Assembly: GCF_011683915.1 (NCBI RefSeq)
Contig: NZ_JAAQPH010000015.1
Coordinates: 1-64,000 of the forward strand
Direction of reading: 5' to 3'
Length of the DNA stretch: 64,000 nucleotides
From: Pelagibius litoralis
GTDB taxonomy: Bacteria; Pseudomonadota; Alphaproteobacteria; Kiloniellales; Kiloniellaceae
Positions 17,864 through 27,476 of this stretch are shown here, one piece after another. The position numbers and the translations under genes were made by a program. A model generated the notes under the pieces. The model searched no databases, was not told the DNA's origin, and saw nothing but the letters and a program-made list of their open reading frames with translations. Position 1 is the first letter of the stretch. Every line of letters begins with the position of its first letter.

Positions 17864-18541
17864 ATGCTTGAGTTTGAGAACGTCACTGTCTCTTTGGCCG
17901 GCGTGCGCGTCCTTAGGAACGTCAGCTTCAAGATCGATGCCTCAGAGACGGTCGCCCTGATCGGGGCGAATGGCGCCGGCAAGACCACCGCTCTCCGGAC
18001 GATTATGGGTTTTACCGATGTTTCCGGCGAGATTCGCTTCGGCGAAATGGCATTGACCGCTGTGGCGCCGGCAAAGCGCCCCCGTCTGGGTATCGGTTAC
18101 GCCCCGGAAGACCGCCGGCTGTTTTCCGCTTTCACGGTGGAAGACAATATTCTGATGCCGGGTCAGGTGGCGAAGCTTACGCCGGGCGAGTTGCGCAGGC
18201 GTTTGGATCTCATCTACGAGATCCTTCCCGAGTTGCGGGAACTGGCGGCGCGTCCCGCCGGCTCGGTATCCGGCGGCCAGGGCAAGATGGTCGCATTGGG
18301 CCGGGCCCTGATGATCGGCCGCAAGCTGATCATGCTCGATGAACCTTTCCAGGGTCTGGCACCGGCCTTGGCCCGGCGCTACGCCGAGGCGCTACGCCGG
18401 CTGCGCGATACCGACAGTGAAGTCACCCTGATCATTACGGAATCCAATCCCGGCCTTCTCAAGAACTTCGCCGACCGTGCTCTGGTGATCGACCGCGGCG
18501 AAGTTCGGGCGGGATCGTTGAACGCGGAGGAGGCGGCATGA
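17864..18541 (+). CDS. Branched-chain-type ABC transporter ATP-binding protein (LivF family)
   Basis: A 225-residue ATPase with Walker A GANGAGKTTALR, signature VSGGQGKMVALGRALM and Walker B LIMLDEPFQGL. The H-loop is changed: LIITESNPGLL stands where a histidine is usual (TEQN-type sequences are common in LivF). It overlaps the aldehyde dehydrogenase start by 4 bases, tying import directly to the catabolic enzymes. Confidence 0.92.
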   Translation: MLEFENVTVSLAGVRVLRNVSFKIDASETVALIGANGAGKTTALRTIMGFTDVSGEIRFGEMALTAVAPAKRPRLGIGYAPEDRRLFSAFTVEDNILMPGQVAKLTPGELRRRLDLIYEILPELRELAARPAGSVSGGQGKMVALGRALMIGRKLIMLDEPFQGLAPALARRYAEALRRLRDTDSEVTLIITESNPGLLKNFADRALVIDRGEVRAGSLNAEEAA

Positions 18542-19986
18542 ACGTCCAGACCCCTGTTAACGCAGCCAAAGGCTGCCTGATCGCCAACCGTTGGGTCTCG
18601 ACGGCGGCCACTATCCCCGTGGTCAGCCCTTCCGATGGTCAGCGCTTTACCGAGATCGCCGATGGTGGTGCCGCGGAGGTCGAGGCTGGCATCGCCGCAG
18701 CGCGCAAGGCCTTCGACGGCGGAGACTGGTCCAAACTAACGGCGACGGAGCGTGGACGCCTGTTGAGCAAGCTGGGCGAAGCGGTGACCCTGCATGGCGA
18801 AGAGCTGGCCACTCTGGAGGCCAGGGACACGGGCAAGCCGTTGTCGCAGGCGCGTGCCGACATGGTCGCCTGCGCCCGCTACTTCGAGTATTACGGCGGG
18901 GCGGCGGACAAGCTCCACGGCGAAACCATTCCCTTCCTGTCGGGCTATCAGGTTCAAGCCTGGTACGAGCCTTATGGCGTGACCGGTCATATCATTCCCT
19001 GGAACTACCCGGCGCAGATGTTCGGGCGCTCCCTGGCGCCGGCCCTTGCCATGGGTAACGCCACGGTTCTGAAGCCGGCGGAAGAGGCCTCGCTGACGCC
19101 GTTGCGTCTCGCGGAATTGGCCGTCGAGGTCGGCTTTCCTCCAGGGGCGATCAACGTCATCACCGGTCGTGGGGAAACCGCGGGGGCGGCGCTGGCCGCC
19201 GCGCGGCAGGTCGACTTTCTCTCCTTCACCGGTTCGCCGGAGGTGGGCGTCCTGATCCAGACCGCTGCGGCGCGTAACCACATCGGTTGCACCCTTGAAC
19301 TCGGCGGCAAGTCGCCGCAGATCGTCTTCGACGACGCCGATCTCGACAAGGCGCTGCCGGTGCTGGTCGGCGCCATCGTCCAGAATGGAGGGCAGACCTG
19401 TTCTGCAGGTTCTCGCGCCCTGATCCAGCGCTCTATCTGGGACAGGACGATCGACCTGATCAAGGGCCGGTTCGCCACTTTGACAGCCGCTTCCTCGGAA
19501 GAGGACGGCGATCTCGGCGCCCTGATCTCCGAGACCCAGAAGGCAAGGGTTGAAGGCTTCATAGCCGAAGCCGAGGCGCCGCTGATTGCCCGTGGTCAGG
19601 TTTCGGCCTCGGCCCCTGATGGTGGCTTTTACGTAGCACCGGCGCTCTATGGCCCGGTAGCCGAGCAGGATGCCTTGGCACGCGAGGAGGTCTTCGGCCC
19701 GGTCCTGTCACTGATTCCCTTCGAGGACGAGGCCGATGCAGTCCGTATCGCCAACGATACCGACTACGGCCTGGTCGCCGGAGTCTGGAGTGAGAACGGC
19801 GCCCGGCAGATGCGCATGGCCAAGGCTTTGCGTTGCGGTCAGGTTTTCCTCAACGGCTATGGCGCCGGCGGTGGCATCGAGTTGCCCTTCGGCGGCGTGC
19901 GCAAATCCGGCCACGGGCGGGAGAAAGGTTTTGCCGCGCTCTATGAATTCTCTCAACTGAAGACGGTGGTACAGAACCATGGATGA
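18538..19986 (+). CDS. Aldehyde dehydrogenase family protein
   Basis: 482 residues, typical of the NAD(P)-dependent aldehyde dehydrogenase superfamily. The catalytic Cys288 lies in NGGQTCSAGSRAL and the general base Glu254 in LELGGKSPQIVF. The cofactor-binding region has PWNYPAQM and TGSPEVG, and the C-terminus has LPFGGVRKSGHGRE. It would oxidise an aldehyde from the imported substrate to the acid; betaine-aldehyde or gamma-aminobutyraldehyde-type dehydrogenases are close in pattern, but the substrate is not identifiable. It overlaps the livF gene before it and the SDR gene after it. Confidence 0.93.
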   Translation: MNVQTPVNAAKGCLIANRWVSTAATIPVVSPSDGQRFTEIADGGAAEVEAGIAAARKAFDGGDWSKLTATERGRLLSKLGEAVTLHGEELATLEARDTGKPLSQARADMVACARYFEYYGGAADKLHGETIPFLSGYQVQAWYEPYGVTGHIIPWNYPAQMFGRSLAPALAMGNATVLKPAEEASLTPLRLAELAVEVGFPPGAINVITGRGETAGAALAAARQVDFLSFTGSPEVGVLIQTAAARNHIGCTLELGGKSPQIVFDDADLDKALPVLVGAIVQNGGQTCSAGSRALIQRSIWDRTIDLIKGRFATLTAASSEEDGDLGALISETQKARVEGFIAEAEAPLIARGQVSASAPDGGFYVAPALYGPVAEQDALAREEVFGPVLSLIPFEDEADAVRIANDTDYGLVAGVWSENGARQMRMAKALRCGQVFLNGYGAGGGIELPFGGVRKSGHGREKGFAALYEFSQLKTVVQNHG

Positions 19987-20770
19987 CGTTGCCGCCCAAT
20001 CCTTGTCGACCGCAAGCCTGGGGCGCCTGGCAGGTAAGGTTGCTGTTGTCACCGGCGCTGCCTCGGGCTTCGGGCGCGCCATCGCTAGGCGTTTCGTGGA
20101 GGAGGGCGCGCAGGTTGCCATCCTCGACCTCAACGGCGAAGGCGCGGCGATGGTCGCCGGCGAAATCGGCGACCCGGCCCTTCCTGTCACCTGTGACGTT
20201 GCCGAAGGCGACCAGGTCGCGGCGGCGGCTGCAAAGGTGATTGAGGCTTTCGGCCGGGTGGATATTCTGGTGAACAATGCCGGCTGGTCGCACCGCAACC
20301 AACCGCTGCTGGAGGTGGACGAAGACACCTTCCAGAAGGTCTTCGACATCAACGTGAAATCCATCTTCCATTTCACCAAGGCCCTGGTTCCGCATTGGCG
20401 GGAGATTGGCAGCGGTGTCATGGTCAATGTCGGTTCGACCGCCGGCATCCGGCCAAGGCCGGGATTGACCTGGTACAATGCCTCCAAGGGGGCGGTGAAC
20501 CTGATGACCCGTTCGCTGGCGGTAGAACTCGCGCCGGATCGCATCCGGGTTTGCGGCCTTGCCCCGGTGATGGGCGCGACGGCCCTGTTGGAGACCTTCA
20601 TGGGCATGCCGGACACGCCGGAAAATCGCGCCAGGTTCATCTCGACAATCCCTCTTGGCAGGCTCTGTGAGCCCGAGGACATGGCCAACGCCGCGCTCTA
20701 TCTTGCCTCCGGCGAGGCGGAGTTCATCACCGGTGTCATTCTAGAGGTGGACGGTGGACGCACCATCTGA
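19979..20770 (+). CDS. Short-chain dehydrogenase/reductase (SDR)
   Basis: A 263-residue classical SDR. The nucleotide motif is [14 protein letters not shown], the structural NNAG is in LVNNAGWSH, and the catalytic region reads VGSTAG then [10 protein letters not shown] (Ser-Tyr-Lys). It overlaps the aldehyde dehydrogenase by 8 bases and the hydratase by 17, so it is deep within one operon. It probably interconverts a hydroxy and a keto intermediate. Cofactor preference and substrate are not visible. Confidence 0.92.
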   Translation: MDDVAAQSLSTASLGRLAGKVAVVTGAASGFGRAIARRFVEEGAQVAILDLNGEGAAMVAGEIGDPALPVTCDVAEGDQVAAAAAKVIEAFGRVDILVNNAGWSHRNQPLLEVDEDTFQKVFDINVKSIFHFTKALVPHWREIGSGVMVNVGSTAGIRPRPGLTWYNASKGAVNLMTRSLAVELAPDRIRVCGLAPVMGATALLETFMGMPDTPENRARFISTIPLGRLCEPEDMANAALYLASGEAEFITGVILEVDGGRTI

Positions 20771-22376
20771 ACACGACGCGCAGGCGGCTTTCCCCCGCCT
20801 GTTCCAGCGCGGCCCCGACGGCACCGATTACCGCCTCGTCAGCCGCAAGGGCGTGGAGGTGCAGAATCTGGGTGGGCGGCGTTTCATTCTGATCGACCCC
20901 GCATCTGTGGCGCGGCTGGCCGAGGAGGCCTTCGCCGATATCTCCCACCTGCTGCGGCCCGGGCATCTGGCACAACTGCGCAGTATCCTCGACGACCCGG
21001 AAGCCTCGCCGAACGACCGCCTGGTGGCGCGCGAGCTGTTGAAGAACGCCGTGATCGCCTCGGCGCGTCAGTTTCCCAGTTGCCAGGACACCGGCACGGC
21101 GATTGTGGTGGCGAAAAAGGGGCAGGAGGTTCTGGTCGACGGCGATCTGCATGACGCGCTCTGTCAGGGCATCGCGCGGACCTGGGAGACCCGCAACCTG
21201 CGTTTCAGCCAGATGGCCCCTGTCACCATGTTCGAGGAGCAGAACACCGGCAACAACCTGCCCGCTCAGATCGAAATTGAGGCGGTCGACGGCGACGCCC
21301 TGGAATTTCTCTTCATCGCCAAAGGCGGCGGGTCGGCCAACAAGACCTTTCTGTTTCAGGAAACCCGGCGGGTACTGGAGCCGGAGCGCCTGCTTGCCTT
21401 TCTCGACGAAAAGATCCGCACGCTCGGTACGGCGGCCTGTCCGCCCTATCATCTGGCGCTGGTGATCGGCGGGCTCTCCGCCGAGCAGACCCTGAAGACG
21501 GTGAAGCTTGCATCGACCCGTGAACTGGACGGCCTGCCGACCAGCGGCGATGCTTCGGGCCGCGCCTTCCGTGATGTCGAGATGGAGCGCAAAGTCCTCG
21601 ACCTGACCCGCAACCTGGGGATCGGCGCCCAGTTCGGCGGCAAGTACTTCTGTCATGATGTACGGGTCATTCGCCTGCCGCGCCACGGTGGCAGCCTGCC
21701 CATCGGCATGGGGGTGAGCTGTTCCGCCGACCGCCAGGCGAAGGGTAGGATCGACGCCGAGGGCGTTTGGCTCGAACGCCTGGAGACCGATCCCGCGCGA
21801 TTTCTGCCGGAAGCCGATTTCACTTCGGCGACCCCGACGGTAATCGACCTTGACCAGCCCATGGACGCGATCCGCGCGGCACTGTCGAAGCTGCCGGTCG
21901 CAGCGCCGATTTTACTCAATGGTACCCTGATCGTCGCCCGGGATCTGGTGCACGCGGAACTCTCCAAGCGCCTTGCCGCCGGAGAAGGCCTGCCCGCCTA
22001 TATGAAGGATCACCCGATTTACTACGCCGGCCCGGCCAAGACGCCGGAAGGCTTTGCCTCCGGGTCCTTCGGGCCGACCACCGCCGCGCGAATGGACGCT
22101 TATGTGGCCGAGTTCCAGGCCGCCGGAGGCAGCCTGGTCACGGTCGCCAAGGGCAACCGCGCGCGCGACGTCGTTCGGGCCTGCAAGGTCCACGGCGGTT
22201 TTTATCTCGGCTCCATCGGCGGTGCCGCCGCGGTGCTCGGCCGTGACGTGATCGACTCTGTGGAAGTACTTGATTTCGCCGAGTTCGGCATGGAAGCGGT
22301 GTGGCGCATCCGCGTCCGCGACTTCCCTGCCTTTGTTGTGATCGATGACAAGGGAGGGGACTTCTTCGCCGCGTAA
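20754..22376 (+). CDS. Class I fumarate hydratase family protein (fumarase/mesaconase-like)
   Basis: 540 residues with a GTG start at 20754 (GAGG at 20744-20747), the length of E. coli FumA. These are [4Fe-4S] hydratases with alpha and beta domains on one chain. The three cluster cysteines appear as Cys110 (FPSCQDTGT), Cys229 (GTAACPPYH) and Cys323 ([10 protein letters not shown]). The beta domain shows [19 protein letters not shown]. Known members hydrate fumarate, mesaconate or tartrate. A catabolic operon with a CitF-like transferase nearby makes a methylated or hydroxylated C4-C5 acid plausible, but housekeeping fumarase cannot be excluded. Confidence 0.9.
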   Translation: MDAPSEHDAQAAFPRLFQRGPDGTDYRLVSRKGVEVQNLGGRRFILIDPASVARLAEEAFADISHLLRPGHLAQLRSILDDPEASPNDRLVARELLKNAVIASARQFPSCQDTGTAIVVAKKGQEVLVDGDLHDALCQGIARTWETRNLRFSQMAPVTMFEEQNTGNNLPAQIEIEAVDGDALEFLFIAKGGGSANKTFLFQETRRVLEPERLLAFLDEKIRTLGTAACPPYHLALVIGGLSAEQTLKTVKLASTRELDGLPTSGDASGRAFRDVEMERKVLDLTRNLGIGAQFGGKYFCHDVRVIRLPRHGGSLPIGMGVSCSADRQAKGRIDAEGVWLERLETDPARFLPEADFTSATPTVIDLDQPMDAIRAALSKLPVAAPILLNGTLIVARDLVHAELSKRLAAGEGLPAYMKDHPIYYAGPAKTPEGFASGSFGPTTAARMDAYVAEFQAAGGSLVTVAKGNRARDVVRACKVHGGFYLGSIGGAAAVLGRDVIDSVEVLDFAEFGMEAVWRIRVRDFPAFVVIDDKGGDFFAA

Positions 22377-22391
22377 CCCTTGAAAGAAGAG

Positions 22392-22434
22392 CGGCTGCAC
22401 CGGGATCCTAGCGAAACGAACCCCGATGCAGCCG
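22392..22434 (+). promoter_or_regulatory. Hairpin after the hydratase gene
   Basis: CGGCTGCA and TGCAGCCG pair perfectly around an interior that continues CGGG/CCCG. The structure starts 16 bases after the hydratase stop and has no T-tract. It may partly end or process the operon before the GMC gene. Confidence 0.5.
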
Positions 22435-22482
22435 GCAGAAGCAGGAGCCGGGTCCGGCAAGACCAGAGCTCCCAGGAAAACA

Positions 22483-22507
22483 CGGCGGACGTCAAAAGAG
22501 TCCGCCG
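22483..22507 (+). promoter_or_regulatory. Hairpin just upstream of the GMC oxidoreductase ribosome site
   Basis: CGGCGGAC and GTCCGCCG form a perfect 8-bp stem with a 9-base loop, ending 6 bases before the GGAGGGA ribosome site. Placed there, it could influence translation of the GMC gene. Confidence 0.5.
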
Positions 22508-22526
22508 CGAACCGGAGGGAAGTGTG

Positions 22527-24248
22527 ATGACTGATTGCAGAAATGGCAAGGATCGTGCGCTTGAAATCTCAGTCGATCTCTATCGTAAAGGCCGCCTGAG
22601 CCGCCGTGACTTCATGCGTAGGGCGATGGCAACGGGGGTCACTGCCGGTATGGCCGGCGCCCTGGCAAATGGCTGGTCGCCTCAGGCCTTTGCCGCCTCC
22701 ACCATTACGACGCCCAAACCGGCGCGCACCTTCGACTACATCGTCATCGGCTCCGGTTCGGCCGGGTCCGTGGTTGCGGCGCGACTGGCGGGTTCCAGCG
22801 ATGCTTCGGTCCTGCTGCTGGAGGCCGGCGGCGACGATACGGTTCCGGAAGTCCACAATCCCCAACTCTGGGCTGCCTCGTTGGGCACCCGGGCGACCAA
22901 GTTCTTCAACACTTTGCCGCAGCATAACGCGGACGGGCGCAGCCATGCCTGGCCGCGGGGCAACATTCTCGGCGGCACCTCGGCGCTGAATGCCATGATC
23001 TTTGCCCGCGGGCATCGCTCGGATTACGACTCCTGGGCCTATGCCGGCAACTACGGCTGGTCCTATGACGAGGTGCTGCCATTCTTCAAGGCCATGGAGA
23101 CCTGGGAAGGTGGGGCCTCCGACTACCGGGGCGATGCGGGGCCGATCTACATCTCCAGTCCGGCGACCGACAAGCGCCACGAGGGTGCGCAGGCCTTTAT
23201 GGATGCCTGCGGCAACCTCGGATTCAAGGAGACGCCGGACTTCAATGCGGAGCGCATGGAGGGGCAGGCCTGGGTCAACTTCAACATCAAAGACTTCAAG
23301 CGCCAGTCATCGGCCACGGCCTTCCTGCGGCCGGCCATGGAGCGCCAGAACCTGATGGTGCTGACCGACGCACCGGCGGTCAAGCTGGTGGTGGAGAAAG
23401 GACGCTGCAAGGGCGTGACTTATCTTCATGGCGGCGTTCCCCACACGGTCTATGCCGACCGCGAGGTGGTTCTTTCCGCCGGTGCCGTCGACAGCCCGCG
23501 GTTGCTGATGCTCTCGGGCATCGGGCCGGCGGAGGACCTGAGCGAGATTGGTATTGCGCCGGTCGTTGACCTGCCGGTCGGTCAGGGGTTGCAGGACCAC
23601 ATCCTGGGTGCCGGCGTGAACTACGAGGCCAAGGGCCCGGTACCGCTCAGCCACTACAACCACTCGGAAGTCTATATGTGGGAGCGTTCGGACAGCCGCC
23701 TGCCGGCGCCGGATACCATCGCGCTCTACGTTTCCGTACCTTTCGCTTCGACCGGCCACCAACTCAATTACGAGCACGGCTATTGCATCCTCTCCGGGGT
23801 TGCCCGGCCGCACTCCCGCGGGCATGTGAAGCTCGCTTCCGCCGACCCCTCGGTGCCGCCGATTGTCGACCCGAACTACCTGGCCGAGGAGCAGGACTGG
23901 AAGGCCTATCGTTTCGCGGCGGAACTGTGCCGCGAGATCGGTGCCGACAAGGCCTATGAACCCTTCCGCAAGGCCGAGGTGCTGCCGGGCGGCGGCGAGT
24001 TGAACGACGCCCAGTGGCGGGAATTTCTGGCCAAGTCGCTGAACACCTACTTCCATCCCACCTCGACCTGTCGCATGGGGGTCGATGAGGAAGCGGTGGT
24101 CGATCCGGAACTGCGGGTCTACGGGGTCGAGAATCTCAGGGTGGCGGATGCCTCGGTGATGCCGTCGATCACGACCTCCAACACCAACGCCCCGTCGACG
24201 ATGATCGGCTGGAAGTGCGCCGAGATGATGGGCGCAGCCGCAAGCTGA
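22527..24248 (+). CDS. GMC family FAD-dependent oxidoreductase, Tat-exported
   Basis: 573 residues from the ATG at 22527 behind GGAGGGA. The N-terminus carries a twin-arginine signal (RLSRRDFMRRAMATG, then a hydrophobic stretch ending near AFAAS). The FAD dinucleotide motif is IVIGSGSAGSVVAARL, and the GMC signature region is WPRGNILGGTSALNAM. The C-terminal substrate domain ends TSTCRMG...VADASVMPS. Such enzymes oxidise alcohols (choline, glucose and polyethylene glycol dehydrogenases are relatives). Export suggests periplasmic alcohol oxidation. It lies next to a molybdenum hydroxylase pair that could take the resulting aldehyde further. No partner cytochrome is encoded nearby. Confidence 0.92.
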   Translation: MTDCRNGKDRALEISVDLYRKGRLSRRDFMRRAMATGVTAGMAGALANGWSPQAFAASTITTPKPARTFDYIVIGSGSAGSVVAARLAGSSDASVLLLEAGGDDTVPEVHNPQLWAASLGTRATKFFNTLPQHNADGRSHAWPRGNILGGTSALNAMIFARGHRSDYDSWAYAGNYGWSYDEVLPFFKAMETWEGGASDYRGDAGPIYISSPATDKRHEGAQAFMDACGNLGFKETPDFNAERMEGQAWVNFNIKDFKRQSSATAFLRPAMERQNLMVLTDAPAVKLVVEKGRCKGVTYLHGGVPHTVYADREVVLSAGAVDSPRLLMLSGIGPAEDLSEIGIAPVVDLPVGQGLQDHILGAGVNYEAKGPVPLSHYNHSEVYMWERSDSRLPAPDTIALYVSVPFASTGHQLNYEHGYCILSGVARPHSRGHVKLASADPSVPPIVDPNYLAEEQDWKAYRFAAELCREIGADKAYEPFRKAEVLPGGGELNDAQWREFLAKSLNTYFHPTSTCRMGVDEEAVVDPELRVYGVENLRVADASVMPSITTSNTNAPSTMIGWKCAEMMGAAAS

Positions 24249-24310
24249 CCCAGTTGCGCCCGGGCCTGCGGTGACGCAAGGCCGATCACCACTCAACTCA
24301 GGAGGATGTC

Positions 24311-24763
24311 ATGAGCGTCTCTCTCAAGGTAAACGGCGTCGATCACGAACTTGATGCCGATGAACAAACTCCGCTGCTCTGGGCCCTGCGCGATGTGCTT
24401 GGGCTGACCGGCACGAAGTTCGGTTGCGGTATTGCCGCCTGTGGCGCCTGCACCGTGCATGTGGACGGTAAAGCCCTGCGTTCCTGCGTCGTGCCCATCG
24501 CCTCCGTCGTCGGGGCGGAGATCACCACCATCGAGGGCCTGTCGGAAGCATCGGACCATCCGCTTCAGGAAGCCTGGCGGTCCGGCGAAGTGCCGCAATG
24601 CGGCTATTGCCAGTCCGGCATGCTGATGGCGGCGTCGGCCCTGCTGGCGAAAACGCCCGATCCGACGGATCAGGACATCGACAACGCCATGACCAATATC
24701 TGCCGCTGCGGCACCTATCCGCGCATTCGCGCGGCGATCCGCCAAGCGGCAAAGAACGCATAG
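24311..24763 (+). CDS. (2Fe-2S) subunit of a molybdenum aldehyde/isoquinoline oxidoreductase
   Basis: A 150-residue small subunit with the two-cluster pattern of the xanthine dehydrogenase family. The plant-ferredoxin-type cluster is in [17 protein letters not shown], and the second helical cluster is in [12 protein letters not shown] with [13 protein letters not shown]. It passes electrons from the molybdopterin subunit encoded next. No signal peptide is present, as usual for IorA-type subunits that are exported by riding with the Tat-bearing large subunit. The ribosome site is AGGAGG. Confidence 0.93.
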   Translation: MSVSLKVNGVDHELDADEQTPLLWALRDVLGLTGTKFGCGIAACGACTVHVDGKALRSCVVPIASVVGAEITTIEGLSEASDHPLQEAWRSGEVPQCGYCQSGMLMAASALLAKTPDPTDQDIDNAMTNICRCGTYPRIRAAIRQAAKNA

Positions 24764-24777
24764 AGCGGGAGGCAGAG

Positions 24778-26943
24778 ATGACAACGATCGAAACGTCACG
24801 GCGTGGTTTCGTCAAGGGTGCGGCGCTTGCCGCCGGCTCTCTGGTGCTGGGCTTCGGGCTTCCGGCCTTTAACAAGGCCGCCAAGGCAGCCAGCGGCGGC
24901 ACCCTGAATGCCTGGCTCGAAATCACCGGCGATGGCCGGGTGCGGATTGCCCAGCCGCAGGCGGAGATGGGGCAGGGGATCTGGACCTCCATGGCCCAGA
25001 TGATTGCCGAGGAGCTGGAAGTCGACTGGGCGCAGGTGGAGATATTCTCGCCCGTTGCCGCCCCGGATTTCGCTCATCCCTTCTATGGCTTTCAAACCAC
25101 GGCGGAAAGCTTTTCCATCCGGGCGTTTTGGAAACCGGCGCGAACGGTCGGCGCCCAGGCACGGGAGATGCTGAAGATGGCGGCCGGCGAGATTTGGGGT
25201 GTCTACCCCGGCGGTCTGCAGGCCGAAGCCGGGCATATCGTAAACCCCCTGACCGGGCAGAAAGCGCCCTATGCGGCCCTCGTCGTCCAGGCCGCCAAGT
25301 ACAGCCCGCCGGAAAACATCCAGCTAAAGCGGCCGGACCAGTGGAAGATCATCGGCAAGTCGATTGCCCGGGCCGATACGCCGGACAAGGTCAACGGCTC
25401 GGCGGTTTACGGCATCGATGTGAAGATGGCCGGCCTGCTGACGGCGGTGCCGTTGTTTCCGCCTTCCTTCACCGGCAAGGTGAAGTCGGTGGACGACAGC
25501 GCCGCCTTGAAGGTGAAGGGTGTGCGCCAGGTTGTGGCCCTTGAAGATGCGGTCTATGTCCTCGCCGAGGGATATTGGTCGGCGCGTCAGGGGCGCGAGG
25601 CCCTGACGGTCGACTGGGACCTGGGCGAGGGCGGTGACTTTTCCACTGACGAGGCCTTCGCGGCCTTCCGCAAGGCCGCGGCGGAAGGGCAGGGCGCCGT
25701 CGTCGAAGAGCGCGGCGATACGGTTACTGCCCTGGCCGGTGCGGCAAAGGTCGTCGACGTGACCCTTGAAGCGCCCTATCTTGCGCATGCGACCATGGAG
25801 CCCATGAACGCGACGGCGCACTATACGCCTGCGAAGCTAACAATCTGGGTTCCAACACAGGCGCAGGGGCTGATGGGTTTTGTCGCCGGTGCCGTCGGCC
25901 TGGAAGCCGGGCAGGTCGAATGCCATACGACCTTCCTCGGTTGCGGCCTCGGCCGCCGCTTCGAGATCGACCTGCCGATCCACGCAGCCCTGGTGTCGAA
26001 AGCCGCCGGTGTGCCGGTGAAGGTGCTGTGGTCGCGAGAAGACGACACCCGCCGCGACTTCTATCGGCCCGGCGCCGTCGCACGGTTGCGCGCGGGTGTC
26101 GACAGCAAGGGCAAAATCGTCGGCATGCTGGCCGACATCAGCGGGTCGTCGATCCTGGCGCGGGCGGTACCTTCCCTCGCCAAGGGCGATATCGATCACA
26201 CCAATGTCGATGGCATCGCCGAGGCGACTACGCCGGCCGGTGTGCCGGTGCATCGCCAGTACGATTTCGGCGCCACTGCCAGGGTGGCTTATGCCATGGT
26301 GAACTCGCCGATACCCGTTGGTTTCTGGCGCTCAGTAGCGCATTCCCAGAATGCCTGGTTTATGGAAGCATTCGTGAATGAACTGGCCGCCGACCTTGAA
26401 CAGGATCCGGTGGCGCTCCGGTTGTCATTGATGAAGTCCGAGCGCAACCGGACGGTCCTGAAACGGCTCGGTGAAAGGGCCAACTGGGGAAATCCGGCCG
26501 CCGGCAACGTTCAGGGCCTCGCCATCCATGAGGCCTTTGGCACGGTGCTCGGCCACGTCATCGAGATTGCGATGAACAAGAGGACGTTGAAACTTGTCAA
26601 AGTAACGTCGGTCGTCGACGTCGGTTGGGCCGTCAATCCGGACACCGTGGAGGCGCAAGTCACTTCCGGTGCCATCACCGGGCTGACGGCAGCTCTCTGG
26701 GGCGAAGTCACCATGACCAAAGGGGAGATCGATCAGGGCAACTTCGACAGCTACCGGATGCTGAAGCTCGCGCAGACGCCTGTATTCGATGTCGAGATTC
26801 TGCAGCTCGGCGGCGAAATCGGTGGCATCGGCGAACCCGGCACGCCGCCCGTTGCACCGGCGTTGGCCCACGCTGTGTTCAACGCGACAGGTGAACGCAT
26901 TCGCAAACTGCCCCTGGCTGCCTTGGGCTTCGATCTGATGTAG
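24778..26943 (+). CDS. Molybdopterin-binding subunit of an isoquinoline 1-oxidoreductase/aldehyde dehydrogenase, Tat-exported
   Basis: 721 residues from the ATG at 24778 (GGGAGG upstream). A twin-arginine signal TSRRGFVKGAALAAG precedes a hydrophobic run ending near KAAS. The molybdopterin-binding pattern is visible in QPQAEMGQGIWTSMAQMIAE, TFLGCGLGRRFEID and the C-terminal GEPGTPPVAPALAHAVF, which carries the catalytic glutamate. The family hydroxylates N-heterocycles or oxidises aldehydes in the periplasm. The IorA-type subunit is 14 bases upstream. The usual cytochrome c subunit gene is not present. Confidence 0.92.
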   Translation: MTTIETSRRGFVKGAALAAGSLVLGFGLPAFNKAAKAASGGTLNAWLEITGDGRVRIAQPQAEMGQGIWTSMAQMIAEELEVDWAQVEIFSPVAAPDFAHPFYGFQTTAESFSIRAFWKPARTVGAQAREMLKMAAGEIWGVYPGGLQAEAGHIVNPLTGQKAPYAALVVQAAKYSPPENIQLKRPDQWKIIGKSIARADTPDKVNGSAVYGIDVKMAGLLTAVPLFPPSFTGKVKSVDDSAALKVKGVRQVVALEDAVYVLAEGYWSARQGREALTVDWDLGEGGDFSTDEAFAAFRKAAAEGQGAVVEERGDTVTALAGAAKVVDVTLEAPYLAHATMEPMNATAHYTPAKLTIWVPTQAQGLMGFVAGAVGLEAGQVECHTTFLGCGLGRRFEIDLPIHAALVSKAAGVPVKVLWSREDDTRRDFYRPGAVARLRAGVDSKGKIVGMLADISGSSILARAVPSLAKGDIDHTNVDGIAEATTPAGVPVHRQYDFGATARVAYAMVNSPIPVGFWRSVAHSQNAWFMEAFVNELAADLEQDPVALRLSLMKSERNRTVLKRLGERANWGNPAAGNVQGLAIHEAFGTVLGHVIEIAMNKRTLKLVKVTSVVDVGWAVNPDTVEAQVTSGAITGLTAALWGEVTMTKGEIDQGNFDSYRMLKLAQTPVFDVEILQLGGEIGGIGEPGTPPVAPALAHAVFNATGERIRKLPLAALGFDLM

Positions 26944-27476
26944 AGACCACAACGAGGCTGGAGATGCGAAGCGATCGCCAAACAATCCCCAGTCACACTG
27001 ATGAATCGTGACGGCACAACCCGTCTGCCGATGTGAAAACGCCGAAGAGTCCGGTAGTTGGCCTTTGTGCCATGCTCTTTGTTATGCAGTGCTGAAACCT
27101 TCTTCCATCAATCTGGCGTTTTGATATCGATTCGATCGGAGGCCGCCTGTATTACTGTTCACAAAGCCGACTGTCTTGTGAGCGATCGACAAACGACCGC
27201 ATTCTGATCCGCAATCGGGCCTATCCACAGCCGCGGCCCGGAAGCGGGCATTGACCGCTGATCCTGGCCACCGGAATTGGCTGAGCTTCCGGCGGGTCTG
27301 GACATGGGTCGTCCGCCTGCACCGGCTATCCCGGCTGCGCCAACAATCATTGGTGCCCGTTCTGTCTTTCACAGGTTCCGCATGCAGGGTTTGCAATCGC
27401 GTCCCTCGCGCGATCCTGTTGACAGGAATTTGTATATAATTAATAAAAACAATAATTCATTGAAGGGACAACGGGA
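26944..27476. other. Intergenic region without a recognised gene, AT-rich at its right end
   Basis: These 533 bases hold only short open frames with no recognisable similarity. Composition shifts sharply near 27425, where an AT-rich block precedes the reductase gene. No convincing terminator with a T-tract was found after the molybdopterin subunit. Confidence 0.6.
27419..27446 (+). promoter_or_regulatory. Candidate promoter and GntR operator of the sugar-acid module
   Basis: A consensus TTGACA (27419-27424) is followed 16 bases later by TAATAA (27441-27446). A TATAAT at 27435-27440 is too close to TTGACA to pair with it. The motif TTGTATATAATT inside this block resembles AATTGTATAATT upstream of the GntR gene (30558-30569), so both may be bound by that regulator. 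Confidence 0.5.

Noticed and set aside
24598-24777. 60-codon upstream extension of the molybdopterin subunit
   Set aside because: It overlaps the [2Fe-2S] subunit gene in another frame; the ATG at 24778 has a ribosome site and begins the Tat signal.
27159-27350. 63-codon minus-strand frame in the 26944-27476 gap
   Set aside because: No ribosome site or similarity; overlapping frames on the other strand are equally open, as expected by chance in GC-rich DNA.
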